Assembly (NCBI GenBank): GCA_023415635.1 | Contig: JAEZJV010000051.1 | Span: forward strand, 186,001 to 250,000 | Length of the DNA: 64,000 bases | Origin: Bacillota bacterium | GTDB taxonomy: Bacteria > Bacillota > Clostridia > Lachnospirales > Lachnospiraceae | Direction: 5' to 3' | In this document: positions 43,326-52,069 of the stretch, in pieces | Position numbering within the stretch: the stretch's first letter is position 1 | Layout: each line of letters starts with the position of its first letter | Notes under the pieces: model-generated | What the model was told of the DNA's origin: nothing | The model's input: only the letters and a program-made list of their open reading frames with translations | The model's database searches: none | Program-made: the position numbers and the translations under genes

Positions 43326-46300
43326 GATTCATGCACTCCTTCCTCCTTCTCATTAATACGAAGGATAATATGGCTAAGATGATGCCGATTACCGTAACTG
43401 CTAAGCCCTTTTCTGCATGTGGATATTTCATCTTGAGTACGGTGGTACCGGAGTCCAACGTAATCAGGTTATTATCTACTTCAAATTCCTGATCGCTTTG
43501 GAATATATCTAAATAGGAGAGGGTGGTATTAACATTATCGTAATCGGTTTGAATGCTAATCTGATTATGTTTTTTCTGAATACTGATTGGAACTACTTTT
43601 CTTTCCGGGACAGAGCTGCCATTTAACTGGAAGATGGCCTCCGCCAATTTTTGAATCTCTGAATCCCTGGTCATCTGTAAGTAATACGTGATATTCAATC
43701 CTATAAAATGTAGATTCTTATGCTTGGTTGTACCAAGGAAAGGCAGTATCTTATTTGTCATATTGCAGCTTCCATCCACCTTATCAAGCCCGAGAAGATA
43801 GACTGTATTCCATTCACCGACATCATAAGAGAAATCGAGGCTGGTGTAGGAAGCTCCCTTATAGATGAACTCCGGAAAGGAATCTGATAAGGTGATACCT
43901 TGTGAGGTTACACCAAACAGCTCCATAGACTTTTTGATCGGATCCACTGGCACTCGATTCATATCGATATAGATTTGTACTCCGCTTTTTGCAAGTTTTT
44001 CCAGAAGCTCTTCGGCAGCAGTCTTATCCTTATAGGTAAAGCCTGATAAGTAGATTGTACGGTAGGAGCTAAGCTCCTCAAAGCTGTATTTCGTAATGTC
44101 TGCTTTTAGACCCTCCTCAAAGCAAGGGAATATCATGGTGATATACGAAGCTGCATCTCCGATGGCAATAGCCTCGTAATGGGAGATTACACCAAACTGC
44201 TCAGGCGCCTCCCTGTGGAACAGAATGCTGGTACCATCATTTTTTACCAGATCGTAACCGGATATTGATGCAGCCTCAATAAGTCGTCCGATATCCTTAG
44301 CTTTTTCTTTGAGGTTATCAATCGGTACCAGGACGGTATCATTCCCAAGCTCTAAAGCTCTATCAAATAAATATATATACCAGCCACTTTCCACAGATGC
44401 ATTCAGTTGAACGATATTGGAGGCAGTGGCTGCTCCTTCCCAACCGGCTCCAAAGGTATAATTTACTGTATCTCCTATCCCCGTGATATAATATGGGGCA
44501 AAGGAGCCGTATTCGCTTAAATCCATTAGAGCCATTCTTTGCTTGGTTATATTTTTTGCATCTTTAATCAAAGCTTCCTCAGCCCTATTATCAAGGTTTG
44601 CTTCTACATCAGCAATCCTGTATTCCGGCGGATAATAGATATATTTATAAGAGGTGGAGCAATCCGCCACCAATAATAGGGCAAGCAACAGAACAGCCCA
44701 CTTCTTTAGTTGCTTCCATAAGAGGAAGGAAACCATCGCAGTAGCCAGGCCGATCGGTATAAATCGAATCATCCATAAAAACTGGCTGAAGGGCAATTTT
44801 ATGAACAATTCATAAACGGATTTTGAGGTACAGATTAGCAAAATCATAGCAGTAATAAAGCCTGCCTTTGTGTTTTTTGGCCCACAGAGCATACCAAAAA
44901 TACAAATAATAAATATGGATAAGCCAAAATAAAAGGACAGCATATCACCGTTAATTCTTGTTAAAGGGTTTAAGGATACAAATATACTTTCAAAGAAAAA
45001 CTTCATTACCTGATTCGTAGAGGAGCCGGAGGCTGCCCCACCGATCAAGGCGGGTACTACCCACATTCCTGCAAGAAGTACTCCGGAAAGGGTTGCACCC
45101 AGTGCACATAAGGAGCTGCGTGCCACATGATTTAACGAGGAATGAACCAGGATAAAGATAATTGTTGCAGCAATCAGCATAAGCGTGATACCCAGATGAC
45201 ATAGGGTAATCAGGCTCGTAATGAAGACAAGAGGGAAGATTGCAGTTTTTCTTTTCTCGGCTATTACTTTCCAGAGAAAATAGAAGAAAAAGGGCAGTAG
45301 GGCATTAATTACACCTCTTGGCAAATTACCCTCCAGGATGACAACCCTCATGTTTTCAGGCATATAGAACCATATTAAGCCTATCAGCACAGATAAACCG
45401 ATTCGGCGGTAAGTGATACCCCATAGGAGCCATCCGCATCCTCCGATGATGAGCAAAACCCCAAGAAACAGGATATAGGCATTCAGGATGCTGCTCTGTA
45501 TAATCCATTCCAGACCTGCCAGCAGATATAGAGGTAAAGGCCCCCAATATCTCATGATTTCCACACCATTGTACCAAGTACCATCATATAGGGGGAACCA
45601 ATTTCCTTGCTGAAAATTCTTCAGGAGAAGATCCGCCCGATAGAGGTGACAGAAGGTGTCGGAGCCCTGGGGATACCTTCCGCTGTCCTTTACGATGAAC
45701 ATGGTCAGTACAGCCAGTGCAGTGATACAGCCAAGACCGAGAAGGCATTTTAAGATGGATATAAGTATGTAGTGCTTTTGATCCTGAAATTTGAGTCCTG
45801 TCTCTAATTCGATATCGGATGTATTCTCTAAAATCAGTTCAACCGCCTTCTGATGTTCCTCCTCATTTAGCTTTGCAACAGGTGTAACGGTTTTTACTTC
45901 GCTGCCTGGCACATCGATGAGCTCCTTTGCTGCAGCTGTTAAAAGCTCGGCTTCAGATTCCCGCACACTAGGCTCAGCTGCTATAAACTCCTCTTCCAGG
46001 TTAAGAAGCGGAATGCAGCCTAAGGGTATATCACTGATGGTATTCACAGTACTATCCAATCTCTTATAAGAAACAGAATATACTCTGAGTGGATTATCAT
46101 AGATAGAAAGCTTAACCAACTCATAGCCAAGCTCTTGAATCAACATAAATAAGGGATCCAGCAGGGTATCTCCAATTCCCTCTATCGTTGTCTCTTTTCC
46201 AAGAAATAAGCTGGAGTTGCAAAGCTGTTTACCCTGAAGGGGTGCCAGCCAATCCTGAATTGCTTTTTCAACACCATAATTGTCATCCGTATTGGTTCCC

Positions 46301-47367
46301 GCATGAATATATAAGGTAATAGTAAAATTGTGAAAGTGAGTATTCTCATTACTTTCATTCACATTAGAGTGTGCTGCGTATAAACCGAAACGATATTTAT
46401 ACCCGCAAAAGCTTTCATTGGAATACTCTGCCGTAGCCATCTCGGAATCCTTCTTTAAGGTGGAAGGACTTTTTGGAAGGGTAGGATGGACTTTTGCAGA
46501 AGATATACAATAATCATTGTCTGTATCTACTACCTCGGGCTCTATATCAAATTCTCCAAGAAAGGATATTAATAGCGTTAGGATACGGTCGTAACTCTCT
46601 CTGTTATGATACAGAAGGATTACTTGATCTTTATAGCGAAGCCAGATACCGAGGTTTTTATACTGATTTTCCCAGGTATTATCCATTGCTCTCAGATAAA
46701 TACTCATCAATAAAGGTGCAATTATTAAATTTTTATCGATGCCATATTCTCTGTCTGAGCTATCATTTCGGTAAATTGATCCCGAGCTTATCAAGTGTCT
46801 GATCAGATAAAGTAATTCCTGGTCACTGATTTTATGCTCTAGCAGTTCCAGGAGCTTGTCCCGATTGATGCTGTCAAAGCATGATCGGATATGTATTTTA
46901 AGACAGCAGTAATCCTTATCATAATAAGAGGCACGGATTTTCTCGGCTTCTGCAGTAAGGTCATGCTGTGATCGGAATTGTTTCGAGCGAGTAGCATAAG
47001 CTGCTTTAAAAATCGGAGAGATTATTATTTTCACTGCCGTCTGAGCAATGTCATTCTTCAGTTGGGTAAGGTCTTGATCCATTGACTCCTGACAGAAGGA
47101 CACTACTCTGTACTTTTCGTGCTTCAGCTCGGAACGAAGCTCACCCAACAGTTTATCTATACCATAGGCTTCTGCTTTTTGAAGCGCTATGTCATCCTTA
47201 AGTCTGGCTCTTTTGGCTTTTACCTGTACCCATGCTTCTTTCAATACATAGGGACGATATACCTTCTCATAAAGATTGGGAAAAGGATATAAATTATTTC
47301 GGACAGATTGGTACAGGCCACGCTGCATCTGTCTCCTTTGATATGAATCATTATTTTCTGCAGTCAT
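43318..47367 (-). CDS. Giant RT-like / PTPS-like / PF10131-type membrane fusion protein
   Basis: 1349 residues. Region 1 (about 25-285) resembles a group II intron reverse transcriptase: ISPIFKAAYATRSKQFR, KIHIRSCFDSINRDKLL (motif A, first Asp replaced by His159), LIIAPLLMSIYLRAMD, and WLRYKDQVIL (YADD replaced by YKDQ). Catalysis is not expected. Region 2 (about 320-435) is PTPS-like with His333, His344, His346 and Glu396. A charged linker follows to about 530. Region 3 is a polytopic membrane part beginning with the PF10131-like GSDTFCHLYRADLLLKNF and YWGPLPLYLLAGLEW, with roughly twelve helices. Region 4 (about 910-1325) is a large extracytoplasmic part, then one final helix and a basic tail. 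First gene of the XrtG operon. Start 47367 follows GGGGG; ATG 47388 is an alternative. Confidence 0.8.
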   Translation of the reverse strand: MTAENNDSYQRRQMQRGLYQSVRNNLYPFPNLYEKVYRPYVLKEAWVQVKAKRARLKDDIALQKAEAYGIDKLLGELRSELKHEKYRVVSFCQESMDQDLTQLKNDIAQTAVKIIISPIFKAAYATRSKQFRSQHDLTAEAEKIRASYYDKDYCCLKIHIRSCFDSINRDKLLELLEHKISDQELLYLIRHLISSGSIYRNDSSDREYGIDKNLIIAPLLMSIYLRAMDNTWENQYKNLGIWLRYKDQVILLYHNRESYDRILTLLISFLGEFDIEPEVVDTDNDYCISSAKVHPTLPKSPSTLKKDSEMATAEYSNESFCGYKYRFGLYAAHSNVNESNENTHFHNFTITLYIHAGTNTDDNYGVEKAIQDWLAPLQGKQLCNSSLFLGKETTIEGIGDTLLDPLFMLIQELGYELVKLSIYDNPLRVYSVSYKRLDSTVNTISDIPLGCIPLLNLEEEFIAAEPSVRESEAELLTAAAKELIDVPGSEVKTVTPVAKLNEEEHQKAVELILENTSDIELETGLKFQDQKHYILISILKCLLGLGCITALAVLTMFIVKDSGRYPQGSDTFCHLYRADLLLKNFQQGNWFPLYDGTWYNGVEIMRYWGPLPLYLLAGLEWIIQSSILNAYILFLGVLLIIGGCGWLLWGITYRRIGLSVLIGLIWFYMPENMRVVILEGNLPRGVINALLPFFFYFLWKVIAEKRKTAIFPLVFITSLITLCHLGITLMLIAATIIFILVHSSLNHVARSSLCALGATLSGVLLAGMWVVPALIGGAASGSSTNQVMKFFFESIFVSLNPLTRINGDMLSFYFGLSIFIICIFGMLCGPKNTKAGFITAMILLICTSKSVYELFIKLPFSQFLWMIRFIPIGLATAMVSFLLWKQLKKWAVLLLALLLVADCSTSYKYIYYPPEYRIADVEANLDNRAEEALIKDAKNITKQRMALMDLSEYGSFAPYYITGIGDTVNYTFGAGWEGAATASNIVQLNASVESGWYIYLFDRALELGNDTVLVPIDNLKEKAKDIGRLIEAASISGYDLVKNDGTSILFHREAPEQFGVISHYEAIAIGDAASYITMIFPCFEEGLKADITKYSFEELSSYRTIYLSGFTYKDKTAAEELLEKLAKSGVQIYIDMNRVPVDPIKKSMELFGVTSQGITLSDSFPEFIYKGASYTSLDFSYDVGEWNTVYLLGLDKVDGSCNMTNKILPFLGTTKHKNLHFIGLNITYYLQMTRDSEIQKLAEAIFQLNGSSVPERKVVPISIQKKHNQISIQTDYDNVNTTLSYLDIFQSDQEFEVDNNLITLDSGTTVLKMKYPHAEKGLAVTVIGIILAILSFVLMRRRKECMNHE

Positions 47368-47477
47368 TAAAGCATGCCCCCAAAACATTTGTTGCGCTGA
47401 CTAACCATGGATTAGGTTGTACTATCCTACCAAATGTGTTGCAACAAATAACAAATTATATAGATACATTATACAAC

Positions 47478-47505
47478 ATTATAGTACATATTTACTAGAT
47501 GTAAA
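47478..47505 (-). promoter_or_regulatory. Promoter of the exosortase G operon
   Basis: On the minus strand TTTACA, 16 bp, TATAAT. A second TATAAT lies 10 bp further downstream. The -35 box touches an inverted repeat. Confidence 0.65.
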
Positions 47506-47537
47506 ATAGCATAATATCAACCAATTATGCTATATTT
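47503..47537. repeat. Operator-like inverted repeat at the exosortase G promoter
   Basis: AAAATAGCATAAT and ATTATGCTATATTTT form an inverted repeat with a perfect 9 bp core (TAGCATAAT, ATTATGCTA) and an 8 nt centre. It overlaps the -35 box of the minus-strand promoter, suiting a repressor or activator site. Confidence 0.5.
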
Positions 47538-47670
47538 TGATTGAATGTGCCATATAATGGAATATTTCATATAAAATAGTAAAATTGCAAAAATATAGTA
47601 CACGAATAGACTACCATATTTAAGGATATCTTAAGACTGTATTAATAAGCTTAGGAAGGTCGGTACTATA

Positions 47671-48117
47671 ATGTTAGGATTTTTGATTGCGATTCTCTCT
47701 GGTGCAATGATGAGCACTCAGGGAGTGTTTAATACAGGGGTTACAAAGCAGACCGGAATTTGGGTATCAGCAAGCTTTGTACAGTTTTCTGCGATGCTGG
47801 TATGTATTCTGGCATGGTTCGTGACGGGCAGGCAAGGGCAATTTTCAGCGCTCCTTAAGATTAATCAGAAGTACATGCTGTTGGGAGGATTACTTGGTGC
47901 CTTTATAACTTATACAGTCATCAAAAGCGTGGATACTCTTGGACCGGCGATGGCAAATATGTTTATCATTATTGCTCAGCTGGTGGTTGCATATCTGATC
48001 GAGGTATTCGGACTATTCGGATCGGAAAAGGTAGGATTTGAATGGCGTAAGGTGATAGGAGTCGCAGTCGTAATCATCGGGATTGTCATTTTTCAGGGAA
48101 GTTGGAGAAAATATTGA
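47671..48117 (+). CDS. DMT-superfamily membrane protein (DUF606/YdcZ type)
   Basis: 148 residues with five predicted helices, matching the small DUF606 half-size members of the drug/metabolite transporter group. The opening GAMMSTQGVFNTGVTKQTGIW and GGLLGAFITYTVIKSVDTLGPAMANMF are characteristic. Such proteins are thought to work as dimers; substrate unknown. AGGAAGG lies about 12 bp before the ATG, a wide spacing. It is divergent from the exosortase G locus. Confidence 0.85.
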   Translation: MLGFLIAILSGAMMSTQGVFNTGVTKQTGIWVSASFVQFSAMLVCILAWFVTGRQGQFSALLKINQKYMLLGGLLGAFITYTVIKSVDTLGPAMANMFIIIAQLVVAYLIEVFGLFGSEKVGFEWRKVIGVAVVIIGIVIFQGSWRKY

Positions 48118-48242
48118 ATATATTTCTATTATTCTGGCTGAAATACCTATTGTAAATGATGTGCAATTTATGTAAAATAGAAATGTCTTATCAAAAAAGT
48201 ATAGAGGGTACTTTTTAGGTCTTCTTTTTAAGGAAGATGATA

Positions 48243-48956
48243 ATGAAAAGAAAATATCTTATTTTGGCAGCTGCCGGTATCTTTCTTCTGATAGCAGGTA
48301 TCTGCTATAGTTGTATCTATAAAGAGGAGGTATCCTATCGTTCCCTTCAGGAGTTATCAAATCAACAGATAAACAGGCAGACCGGAGAATTGGAGAAGGA
48401 AAACTCTGTGACCTTGGAAGCAATAGACGACTTTCATGAGGCAGATACGCTTAAAGCTGCAGAGAAGGAAGAACTGACGCAGGAAGTGACCTGCTATGTT
48501 CATATCTGCGGAGCAGTAAAAAGCCCTGGTGTCTATCAAGTGCAGAAGGACTGCAGGCTGATTGACCTGGTGAAGCAAGCAGGAGGTTTTACCAGCGAGG
48601 CAGCAGAAGCCTATATTAACCAGGCAATAAAAGTGCAGGATGGTCAGAGAATCTATATACCAACAGAAAAGGAAGTTAAGGAGCTTTCTGTAGAAGAGCG
48701 AATGGCCGGAGACGGGGCTTTGGAGATGACAGAGCAAGCTGCTTCGGGAGCTTCAGGCTCGAAGCTTATCAATATCAATACCGCCACGGCAGAGGAACTG
48801 ATGGAGCTGCCGGGAGTCGGGGAGGCGAAAGCCGCCAGTATCATAGAATACAGGAATACAAAGGGCAATTTTAAGACGATTCAGGAGCTAATGAAGATTT
48901 CCGGGATCAAGGAAGGCTTGTATCAAAAGGTTTCCAGTTATATTACCGTAAAGTAA
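48243..48956 (+). CDS. comEA: ComEA-family DNA-binding competence protein
   Basis: 237-residue membrane-anchored extracellular DNA receptor. One N-terminal helix (about 6-24), a charged spacer, a SLBB domain (VHICGAVKSPGVYQVQ to GQRIYIPT, about 80-140), and a C-terminal double helix-hairpin-helix (ININTATAEELMELPGVGEAKA and GNFKTIQELMKISGIKEGLY) that binds double-stranded DNA. The ATG at 48243 is better spaced from AAGGAAG than that at 48237. comEC lies 3 kb downstream in the same direction. Confidence 0.93.
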   Translation: MKRKYLILAAAGIFLLIAGICYSCIYKEEVSYRSLQELSNQQINRQTGELEKENSVTLEAIDDFHEADTLKAAEKEELTQEVTCYVHICGAVKSPGVYQVQKDCRLIDLVKQAGGFTSEAAEAYINQAIKVQDGQRIYIPTEKEVKELSVEERMAGDGALEMTEQAASGASGSKLININTATAEELMELPGVGEAKAASIIEYRNTKGNFKTIQELMKISGIKEGLYQKVSSYITVK

Positions 48957-48985
48957 GCAGATTGATACCATAATGAGGTGAAGAG

Positions 48986-49684
48986 ATGGCAAAGAGAGTA
49001 CTTGTAGTTGATGATGAAAAATTAATCGTGAAGGGTATCCGTTTCAGCCTGGAACAGGACGGAATGGAGGTCGACTGTGCCTATGACGGAGAGGAAGCCT
49101 TAGAGGCTGCAAAAAAGAAGGAGTATGATGTGGTGTTGTTGGATATCATGCTTCCGAAGCTTTCTGGCTTCGAGGTATGCCAGCAAATCCGGGAATTCTC
49201 CATGATGCCTATTATCATGCTGACAGCAAAGGGTGATGATATGGATAAGATTCTTGGTCTCGAGTACGGTGCGGATGACTATATCACAAAGCCCTTTAAT
49301 ATTCTTGAGGTCAAGGCCAGAATTAAGGCTATAATGCGACGCAGCAGCAAGAATAGTGCAGCAGGAAATAATGATGCCAAGACAATCACTTTTGGTGAGA
49401 TGAAGATTGATTGTGAGAACAGAAGAGTTTATATATCCGGTAAGGAAGTGAATCTGACTGCTAAGGAATTCGATTTGCTGGAGCTTCTAGTATTTAATCC
49501 GAACAAGGTATACAGCCGAGAAAACCTGTTGAATATTGTATGGGGTTATGATTATCCCGGTGATGTCAGGACTGTGGATGTTCACATCAGAAGGCTGCGT
49601 GAAAAGATTGAGAGTAATCCTAGCGAGCCGAAATTTATACATACAAAATGGGGTGTCGGTTATTTTTTCCAAAATCAAGAGTAA
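48986..49684 (+). CDS. OmpR/PhoB-family response regulator
   Basis: 232 residues. Receiver domain with DDE (9-11), phospho-acceptor Asp53 (LLDIMLP), Thr in MLTAKG and Lys in ITKPFN, then a winged-helix DNA-binding domain (VNLTAKEFDLLELLVFNPNKVYSRENLL and VDVHIRRLREKIE). Encoded between comEA and its cognate kinase, 29 bp after comEA. It resembles WalR/PhoP-type regulators; targets unknown. Confidence 0.95.
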   Translation: MAKRVLVVDDEKLIVKGIRFSLEQDGMEVDCAYDGEEALEAAKKKEYDVVLLDIMLPKLSGFEVCQQIREFSMMPIIMLTAKGDDMDKILGLEYGADDYITKPFNILEVKARIKAIMRRSSKNSAAGNNDAKTITFGEMKIDCENRRVYISGKEVNLTAKEFDLLELLVFNPNKVYSRENLLNIVWGYDYPGDVRTVDVHIRRLREKIESNPSEPKFIHTKWGVGYFFQNQE

Positions 49685-51098
49685 ATTACGTTTTCTAAAC
49701 AGCATGAGAATTTACCTGCTGCTGGCTTTCATAGTCCTGGGTATCGTTCCTCTGTCCATTTTTACACAAATGCTATTAAATACCTATGAGGAGAAGGCTC
49801 TCACCAACAGGAAAAATGAATTGAAAAACCAAGGCTTCATGCTGTCTAATTATCTGGATTCCAGGGGCTTCCTGACCACCGGTGAGAATACAGAGGTCGA
49901 TAGTGAGGTTTCCAGAATAGCAGACATTTACGGCGGAAGAGTCGTTATCGTCAACAATAATCTGAATATCGTGAAGGATACTTATTCTCTGGATAAAGGA
50001 AAATATCTGATTTCCGAGGAGGTAATCAGATGTCTGAATGGTTTCGGGGACAGCTTCGTCCATAATCATGAGACTAATTATTATAGTATGACCTATCCAA
50101 TCACCCATAAGGATACCAAAGAGGTTACGGGTGTTATTGTCATGAGCTATTCTACGAAGGATATTCAATCTATCAGGGATAGCATGGAGCAAAGGGTGGT
50201 CCTCTTCACAATAATCCTTGCGATTTTAATTGTCGTATTTTCTATCTATTTCTCAGGAATTTTGAGTAAGCCACTAACCAGTGTCGTAAATTCCATCGAT
50301 CATATGTCGGAGACTTATATGGAGGAAAGTGTTTCCATCAAGGGGTACAATGAGATCGAAAAAATCTCGGATTCCTTTAATCATATGCTGAGTCGGATGC
50401 AGAAGCTGGAGAATTCCAGACAGGAATTTGTATCCAACGTATCCCATGAGCTGAAGACACCGATTACCTCAATCAAGGTATTGGCAGATTCCCTGTTGAT
50501 GCAGGAGGATACCCCACCTGAACTGTACCGTGAATTTCTGTTGGATATTACGGATGAAATTGAGCGGGAGAATAAAATCATCAATGACCTGCTTTCTTTG
50601 GTGAAGCTGGATAAGACCGCTGGAGATATGAATATTGCACCGATTAATATCAACGAATTACTGGAGCAGATACTTAAGCGTTTGACACCGATTGCCAAGA
50701 AGCAGAATATCGAGATGATTTTTGAAAGCTTCCGCCCTGTAGTTGCAGAGGTGGATGAGGTAAAGCTTTCCCTGGCAATCTCCAATCTGATTGAGAACGC
50801 CATCAAGTATAACATAGAGGATGGTTGGGTTCGGGTTTCTCTCAATGCAGACCACAAATACTTCTTTATAAAGGTGTCCGATTCCGGTATCGGAATTCCG
50901 GAAAATGCACAGGATTACATTTTTGAACGTTTTTATCGCGTTGACAAGGCCAGGTCCAGAGAGACAGGAGGTACCGGACTCGGACTAGCTATCACAAAAA
51001 ATGTTATTCAGATGCACCGTGGTGCAATCAAGGTATATAGTAATGAAGGGGAAGGAACTACCTTTAATGTGAGAATTCCGCTGAACTATATTGTATAG
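49653..51098 (+). CDS. Sensor histidine kinase, HAMP/HisKA type
   Basis: Partner kinase of the preceding regulator. About 481 residues from the GTG at 49653 (464 from ATG 49704; neither has a good ribosome site, and the basic KIKSKLRFLNS stretch before the helix favours the longer form). Helix 1, an extracytoplasmic sensor of about 150 residues, helix 2, HAMP, HisKA with VSNVSHELKTPITS (phospho-His), and HATPase with IENAIKYN, DSGIGIP and GTGLGLAI. Its start overlaps the regulator gene, so translation is coupled. Confidence 0.88.
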   Translation: MSVIFSKIKSKLRFLNSMRIYLLLAFIVLGIVPLSIFTQMLLNTYEEKALTNRKNELKNQGFMLSNYLDSRGFLTTGENTEVDSEVSRIADIYGGRVVIVNNNLNIVKDTYSLDKGKYLISEEVIRCLNGFGDSFVHNHETNYYSMTYPITHKDTKEVTGVIVMSYSTKDIQSIRDSMEQRVVLFTIILAILIVVFSIYFSGILSKPLTSVVNSIDHMSETYMEESVSIKGYNEIEKISDSFNHMLSRMQKLENSRQEFVSNVSHELKTPITSIKVLADSLLMQEDTPPELYREFLLDITDEIERENKIINDLLSLVKLDKTAGDMNIAPININELLEQILKRLTPIAKKQNIEMIFESFRPVVAEVDEVKLSLAISNLIENAIKYNIEDGWVRVSLNADHKYFFIKVSDSGIGIPENAQDYIFERFYRVDKARSRETGGTGLGLAITKNVIQMHRGAIKVYSNEGEGTTFNVRIPLNYIV

Positions 51099-51139
51099 TC
51101 ACATAATTCTGCTGCAGGAAGGGGTGCAGAGGAAGGTTT

Positions 51140-52057
51140 ATGAGAATGAAGAATTATTTTATCCTATTAATATTGCTCGGGCAGGTATTGATTTTGGGAG
51201 CCTGTAGCAATGGTAACGATAAATCCTCGGAGGATGCAACAAAAATCAATGTCTATTATGTGAATTCCAAAACCTCTGCATTGGTAAATGAGAGTTATCA
51301 GATGATCAGTACCAAACAGGAGGAACAGATAGATGAGCTGTTGTATATGCTGAAGCTGGCACCGGAAAATCTGTTATATAAGAGTGCTATGATGGATGTA
51401 GCAGTAGTCAGGGAGTATTACTTTAATGATGATGGAAGCCTGACCATTGATTTTGAACCCTCTTATGCTGAGCTGTCCGGTATTCCTGAAATTTTATGCC
51501 GAGCTGCTATTGTGAAGACCTTAAGCCAGTTGGAGGGTGTAGAGTACATTCAGTTTTATGTCAATGGGCAGCCTTTACTTGATTCTAACGGAGACCTGGT
51601 GGGTATCATGACGAAGGAGGATTTCGTTGACAATACAGGAACTGAGACGAAGGTTAAGCTTTATTTTGCTGATGAGAAGGGTAATTCCCTGGTAGAATAT
51701 TTCAAGGAGATTACCTATACGGAAACAGGGTCTCTGGAGGAGCTGGTACTTCAGGAACTTCTGGCAGGTCCGGAGCAGATTGGCATGTATCGGACTGTTC
51801 CCGAGGATACCATCCTAAATAAGATAGAAATGAAGGATGGTATCTGTTACGTGGATTTTAACGAAGAATTCCTGAATAAGATTGCCGGTTTATCGGATGA
51901 GGTTGTAATTTATTCCATCGTAGATACCCTGGTAGAGCTTCCCTATATTAAAAAGGTACAGTTCCAGATTAACGGTGAGGTGCCGCCGCTTTTCGGAGAA
52001 GGTCTATCCTTGGAGGGTTATTTTGAACGAGACTTAAGTCTGCTCAAAGAGAGTTAG
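51140..52057 (+). CDS. GerMN-domain lipoprotein
   Basis: 305-residue lipoprotein with lipobox LGAC (Cys22). Two GerMN domains follow: one around 40-150 (LLYMLKLAPENLL, SLTIDFEPSYAEL) and one around 170-290 (VLQELLAGPEQIGM, GICYVDFNEEFLNKI). The domain is known from the spore germination protein GerM and from LpqB-type lipoproteins that modulate two-component sensors. Being next to a histidine kinase, it may modulate that kinase, as LpqB does for MtrB; this is inference. Confidence 0.88.
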   Translation: MRMKNYFILLILLGQVLILGACSNGNDKSSEDATKINVYYVNSKTSALVNESYQMISTKQEEQIDELLYMLKLAPENLLYKSAMMDVAVVREYYFNDDGSLTIDFEPSYAELSGIPEILCRAAIVKTLSQLEGVEYIQFYVNGQPLLDSNGDLVGIMTKEDFVDNTGTETKVKLYFADEKGNSLVEYFKEITYTETGSLEELVLQELLAGPEQIGMYRTVPEDTILNKIEMKDGICYVDFNEEFLNKIAGLSDEVVIYSIVDTLVELPYIKKVQFQINGEVPPLFGEGLSLEGYFERDLSLLKES

Positions 52058-52069
52058 GGGGGGAGATCA

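Larger units (their letters stand above)
47368..47670. other. Divergent control region of the exosortase G locus and DMT gene
   Basis: 303 bp, strongly AT-rich. It holds the XrtG-locus promoter, the operator-like inverted repeat at 47503-47537, and a 10 bp palindrome TGTTGCAACA (47437-47446) in the leader of the giant gene. A plus-strand promoter for the DMT gene is expected but no strong consensus match was seen (TATAAT occurs near 47561). Confidence 0.5.

Noticed and set aside
43318..47388. A group II intron or retron in the giant gene
   Set aside because: The RT-like block has altered catalytic residues, lies inside one long gene, and no intron RNA domain V, maturase domain or msr/msd-like structure was seen next to it.
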